Position numbers and translations under genes: made by a program. The notes below the pieces were generated by a model. The model was not told the origin of the DNA, did no database searches, and saw nothing but the letters and a program-made list of their open reading frames with translations. From Deltaproteobacteria bacterium (lineage in GTDB: Bacteria > Desulfobacterota > Desulfobacteria > Desulfobacterales > JAFDDL01), in NCBI GenBank assembly GCA_019310865.1, contig JAFDDL010000083.1, positions 1 to 18,460 on the forward strand: a DNA stretch of 18,460 nt, given 5' to 3'. Shown here one piece after another: positions 15,765-18,460 of this stretch; the first letter of the stretch is position 1, and every line of letters starts with the position of its first letter.

Positions 15765-15915
15765 CTTCTATAAGTGGTTTCAAAACCTTAGATCATGTTC
15801 AAGGGCAAGGCCGCAGCATTTTTGAAACCGTAGGAATAGTGAACTATTTCGAGGATTTCAAAAATGAGAGAACGCCGCCATTGGACATTAGATGAGGTTT
15901 TGAAACCTCTTCTAT
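15765..15915. mobile_element. MITE-like imperfect palindrome with flanking 7-bp direct repeat
   Basis: The sequence is an imperfect palindrome centred exactly at 15841/15842. Outer arms: GGTTTCAAAACCT (15776-15788) against AGGTTTTGAAACC (15895-15907), 13/13. Middle arms: CATTTTTGAAA (15817-15827) against TTTCAAAAATG (15856-15866), 11/11. Core: AATAGT-GA-ACTATT (15835-15848). The stretch between outer and middle arms matches about 13 of 28, including ATGTTCAAGGGC-like bases, consistent with a decayed longer palindrome. CTTCTAT occurs on both sides (15765-15771 and 15909-15915), as a target-site duplication would. It carries no transposase. Symmetry is directly visible; mobility is inferred, and no second copy is in this window. 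Confidence 0.55.
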
Positions 15916-16077
15916 TCATTCCCCCATACCAGTTTCCGGTGCATTGTACCAGAGATTATCATTTGGGGGCTGATTCCTTTACAACTTGCATTTTGTATAA
16001 AAAATTGCCAATGTACCGTCCGAACCACCGACGCTTCCGGGCGTTTGGTCGTTAAATAAAGCAGGAGATTGACATTA
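15916..16077 (+). promoter_or_regulatory. Leader region of kdsD
   Basis: Together with the palindromic element this fills the 333-bp gap between der and kdsD. It must hold the kdsD-pfk promoter: TATAAA at 15996-16001 is a fair -10, but no good -35 lies 16-18 bp upstream. A small imperfect hairpin with stem ACGC/GCGT (16031-16044, loop TTCCGG) lies in the presumed leader. Nothing else is recognised here. Confidence 0.35.
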
Positions 16078-17055
16078 ATGATAATCAAAGATGCAATTGA
16101 AGTCCTGAAAATAGAAGCAGAAGGTATTTTGAACCTGGTGAATCGAATTGATGACCAATTTTTGCAAATGGTCGAATCTATTTATCGAACACCGGGGCGA
16201 GTGATTGTCTCCGGAATTGGAAAATCGGGTATCATCGGGAAAAAAATCGTCGCCACGTTGACCAGTACCGGCACCAATGCCTTATTTCTACATCCAGTGG
16301 AAGCCATGCACGGCGACCTGGGAATGGTTTCCCGGGAGGATGTGGTTCTGGCGCTTTCCAATAGCGGTGAAACCGGGGAATTGAACCTGCTCCTTCCCGC
16401 TATTCGGGCCGTCGGATGCAAGGTGATCGCCCTGACCGGAGATAAGGATTCGAGCCTGGCCAAGATCAGCGATCTGGTTATCGATGTGGGAGTGGAACGA
16501 GAAGCCTGCCCCATGGGACTGACACCCACTGCCAGCACCACTGCCCTTCTGGCCATGGGCGATGCCCTCGCGGTCGCGCTGATGAACAAAAGAAATTTCA
16601 ATTCAAGCGATTATAAAAAATACCATCCCGGCGGTGCGCTGGGACAGCGTCTTGCCACCCAGGTGGCGGACCTGATGATTACCGGTGACGCGGTCCCAAG
16701 GGTACCCATGGACGTCACAATGGCCCAGGCCCTTGCAGAGATCAACCGTGCAAACATGGGCGTAACCCTGGTCGTCACAGATGAGGATAAATTGGCCGGC
16801 ATCATCACAAATGGTGATATTCGAAGACTGGTCACACAACAAAAAATGGTCCACGAGCTTCCGGTTACCCAGGTGATGACCCGAAGCCCCCACACCGTGT
16901 CGCCGCAAACACCGGGCTACGATGCGTTGAATATCATGGAAAAACACCAGATCCTGGTGCTGCCGATCACCGGCGAGGATGAAAAAATTCGAGGAATTCT
17001 AGAGCTTCATGACATTTTGGGAAAAGGCCAATTTAAATTCAACGGCACCTGTTGA
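16078..17055 (+). CDS. kdsD: D-arabinose-5-phosphate isomerase (SIS + tandem CBS)
   Basis: 325 residues; the E. coli enzyme is 328. Interconverts ribulose-5-phosphate and arabinose-5-phosphate, the first step to KDO for lipopolysaccharide. The SIS domain (about 1-195) shows GIGKSG (46-51), HPVEAMHGDLGM (72-83), SNSGETGEL (94-102), PTASTTALLAMGDALA and HPGGALGQ (183-190). Two CBS domains follow (about 197-255 and 263-320; GIITNGDIRRL and GILELHDIL). The frame opens at a TTG at 16069, but that abuts the AGGAG (16063-16067), whereas ATG 16078 sits 10 nt after it and gives the expected N-terminus. Followed by pfk after 42 nt. A capsule-type paralogue (KpsF) is an alternative name; no capsule genes are seen. 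Confidence 0.95.
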   Translation: MIIKDAIEVLKIEAEGILNLVNRIDDQFLQMVESIYRTPGRVIVSGIGKSGIIGKKIVATLTSTGTNALFLHPVEAMHGDLGMVSREDVVLALSNSGETGELNLLLPAIRAVGCKVIALTGDKDSSLAKISDLVIDVGVEREACPMGLTPTASTTALLAMGDALAVALMNKRNFNSSDYKKYHPGGALGQRLATQVADLMITGDAVPRVPMDVTMAQALAEINRANMGVTLVVTDEDKLAGIITNGDIRRLVTQQKMVHELPVTQVMTRSPHTVSPQTPGYDALNIMEKHQILVLPITGEDEKIRGILELHDILGKGQFKFNGTC

Positions 17056-17097
17056 TGAATCATTTTTTGAGTTCCTGGAAGGGAAAAGGAAGGGAAA

Positions 17098-18426
17098 ATG
17101 AATACCGAACCGTTTGATACAAAGGTTCCATCACTGGGCGAGCCCAAAATCCCATCACCGATTCATAACAAAAGCGGAAAAGCCCATCGGGCTCATTTTG
17201 TTGATGAAGCGGATCGAGTCCTTTTGAATATTCGATCCCGAACCGTAACCGACATGATCAAAAGGGGGGTAACGCCACCGTCATTCGAACTGGCGGGCCC
17301 AAGACGAAAAATTTATTTCGATCCCAGCAAACTGCGATGCGCTCTGGTGACCTGTGGGGGGCTGTGCCCCGGCATCAACGATATCATACGCGCCATTGTA
17401 CTGGAGCTCTTTTACGGTTACGGGGTGCAAAATATTTATGGTATCCGTTTCGGTTTGCAGGGATTTATTCCCAAATTCGGTCATGAAATCATGGACCTTC
17501 GCCCGGAAACCGTGGTGAAAATTCATGAGATGGGCGGCACCATCCTCGGCTCGTCCCGAGGACCCCAGCCTGTTGACGAAATCGTGGACTCCCTGGAACG
17601 GATGAATGTGGGGCTCCTGTTTATGATCGGGGGAGACGGCACACTGCGCGCCGCCACCGCCATCGCCGATGCCATCATGGCCCGAGGCCTGAAAATCAGC
17701 GTGGTGGGCATCCCCAAAACCATCGACAATGATATTCACCTGGTATCCCGCTCATTTGGTTTTCATACCGCCGTAGACGTGGCCACCAATGCCATCAAAG
17801 CCGGTCATAATGAATCGGAAGGGTTTCCCAACGGAATCGGACTCATCAAACTCATGGGGCGCCATTCCGGTTTTATTGCCTGCACGGCCACATTGGCACA
17901 ACAGGATGTGAACTTCGTATTGATACCGGAAGTTGATTTCGATATCGACGGCCCTAATGGGTTTTTGGCCGCATTGGAAGAACGGCTGCGCCACCGCGGT
18001 CACGCAGTCATCGTGGTGGCCGAGGGGGCCGGTCAAAAGTTTTTCGATCGTGACGAAGATAAAATGGATGCCTCCGGTAACATACGCCTTAAAGATATCG
18101 GCCTATATTTAAAAGACAAAATTATCGAATACTTCAGTGAAAAAAATTTCGACTTCACCGTAAAATACATCGATCCCAGCTACACGATTCGAAGCTTGCG
18201 GGCCAACGCAAATGACAATGTATTCTGCAGTTTTCTGGGCCGGGATGCCGTGCACGCCGGAATGACCGGCAAGACCAAGCTTCTAATCGGCCGCTGGAAC
18301 GAGCATTTCGTTCATGTTCCCATGAGCGCTTCGGTCAACAAACGCAAACAAGTGGACCCAAACGGTAAATTATGGAACAGCGTATTGGAGGCAAACGGTC
18401 AGGAAGTTTTGAAAGCCGATACCTGA
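17098..18426 (+). CDS. 6-phosphofructokinase of the pyrophosphate-type fold, predicted ATP-dependent
   Basis: 442 residues, longer than the 320-residue E. coli PfkA, with an N-terminal extension of about 75 residues before the catalytic domain. Motifs: CGGLCPGIND (86-95), IGGDGTLRAA (177-186), PKTIDNDI (206-213), MGRHSGFIA (253-261), EGAGQ (309-313). In this superfamily the residue after the GGD predicts the donor: Gly (here G181) for ATP, Asp for PPi. The lysine of PKTIDND (K207) is otherwise typical of PPi enzymes. The Gly/Lys combination matches the group of PPi-like but ATP-using enzymes (as in trypanosomatids). So ATP dependence is predicted, not proven. ATG start with purine-rich GGAAGGGAAA just upstream. 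Probably co-transcribed with kdsD. Confidence 0.93.
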   Translation: MNTEPFDTKVPSLGEPKIPSPIHNKSGKAHRAHFVDEADRVLLNIRSRTVTDMIKRGVTPPSFELAGPRRKIYFDPSKLRCALVTCGGLCPGINDIIRAIVLELFYGYGVQNIYGIRFGLQGFIPKFGHEIMDLRPETVVKIHEMGGTILGSSRGPQPVDEIVDSLERMNVGLLFMIGGDGTLRAATAIADAIMARGLKISVVGIPKTIDNDIHLVSRSFGFHTAVDVATNAIKAGHNESEGFPNGIGLIKLMGRHSGFIACTATLAQQDVNFVLIPEVDFDIDGPNGFLAALEERLRHRGHAVIVVAEGAGQKFFDRDEDKMDASGNIRLKDIGLYLKDKIIEYFSEKNFDFTVKYIDPSYTIRSLRANANDNVFCSFLGRDAVHAGMTGKTKLLIGRWNEHFVHVPMSASVNKRKQVDPNGKLWNSVLEANGQEVLKADT

Positions 18427-18452
18427 AACGCCATTAGGATGAGACGGTAACC

Positions 18453-18460
18453 ATGGATAA
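18453..18460 (+). CDS. Possible start of the next gene, cut by the window edge
   Basis: An ATG at 18453 lies 26 bp after the pfk stop with GGTAA a few bases upstream, same strand. Only the start codon and five bases are visible, so no product can be inferred. Confidence 0.25.

Noticed and set aside
15864..16055. 63-codon frame starting in the palindromic element, including a 14-codon Arg-rich end (16011-16055) resembling a leader peptide
   Set aside because: No Shine-Dalgarno at either ATG, and the frame crosses the element boundary. A leader peptide before kdsD is not expected, and the short frame has no attenuator-like hairpin pair.

Overview
The window looks like a chromosomal housekeeping segment from a Gram-negative, strictly anaerobic bacterium, most likely a sulfate-reducing Desulfobacterota (Desulfosarcina/Desulfobacteraceae-like). 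That placement is inferred from gene content: a two-subunit indolepyruvate:ferredoxin oxidoreductase, a gyrA-gpsA linkage, an arabinose-5-phosphate isomerase for LPS (Gram-negative envelope), a pyrophosphate-type-fold phosphofructokinase, and moderately GC-rich coding DNA with AT-rich intergenic DNA. No rRNA, tRNA, CRISPR array, phage gene or transposase was seen.

Layout. 1-723 (+) is the C-terminal part of a FecR-like protein cut by the window edge. It converges on iorA-iorB (minus, 3227 to 749). A 288-bp AT-rich region separates iorA from a divergent Lrp/AsnC regulator (+, 3516-3986), which is a natural candidate regulator of the ior genes. From 10395 down to 3987 a tight minus-strand run reads gyrA, gpsA, radC, a small Cys-motif protein, pgk and a TVP38/SNARE-associated membrane protein. 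Gaps are 17 nt or less, with one ATGA overlap, so it is probably one operon. Upstream of gyrA lie a 51-residue predicted membrane protein with an excellent Shine-Dalgarno, a perfect 12-bp inverted repeat, and a thiolase gene (10802-12088) with a probable terminator. The thiolase is divergent from an NRDE/TANGO2-family gene (+, 12278-13054). That gene converges on der-rarA (minus, 15744 to 13066), and kdsD-pfk follow on the plus strand (16078-18426).

How the genes relate. pgk and pfk serve glycolysis/gluconeogenesis, gpsA supplies glycerol-3-phosphate for phospholipids, kdsD feeds KDO/LPS synthesis, gyrA/radC/rarA act on DNA, der in ribosome assembly, ior in aromatic amino-acid catabolism, and the thiolase in acyl-CoA metabolism.

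I do not see an obvious new multi-gene system here. The most unusual non-genic object is a roughly 137-bp imperfect palindrome at about 15772-15908, flanked by a 7-bp direct repeat CTTCTAT and lying 20 bp upstream of the der start codon; it looks like a small non-autonomous insertion. Other leads are the two small uncharacterised proteins (10545-10700 and 5883-6179), a thiolase with an extra segment of about 35 residues, and operator-like inverted repeats at 12181-12218 and 10484-10513.
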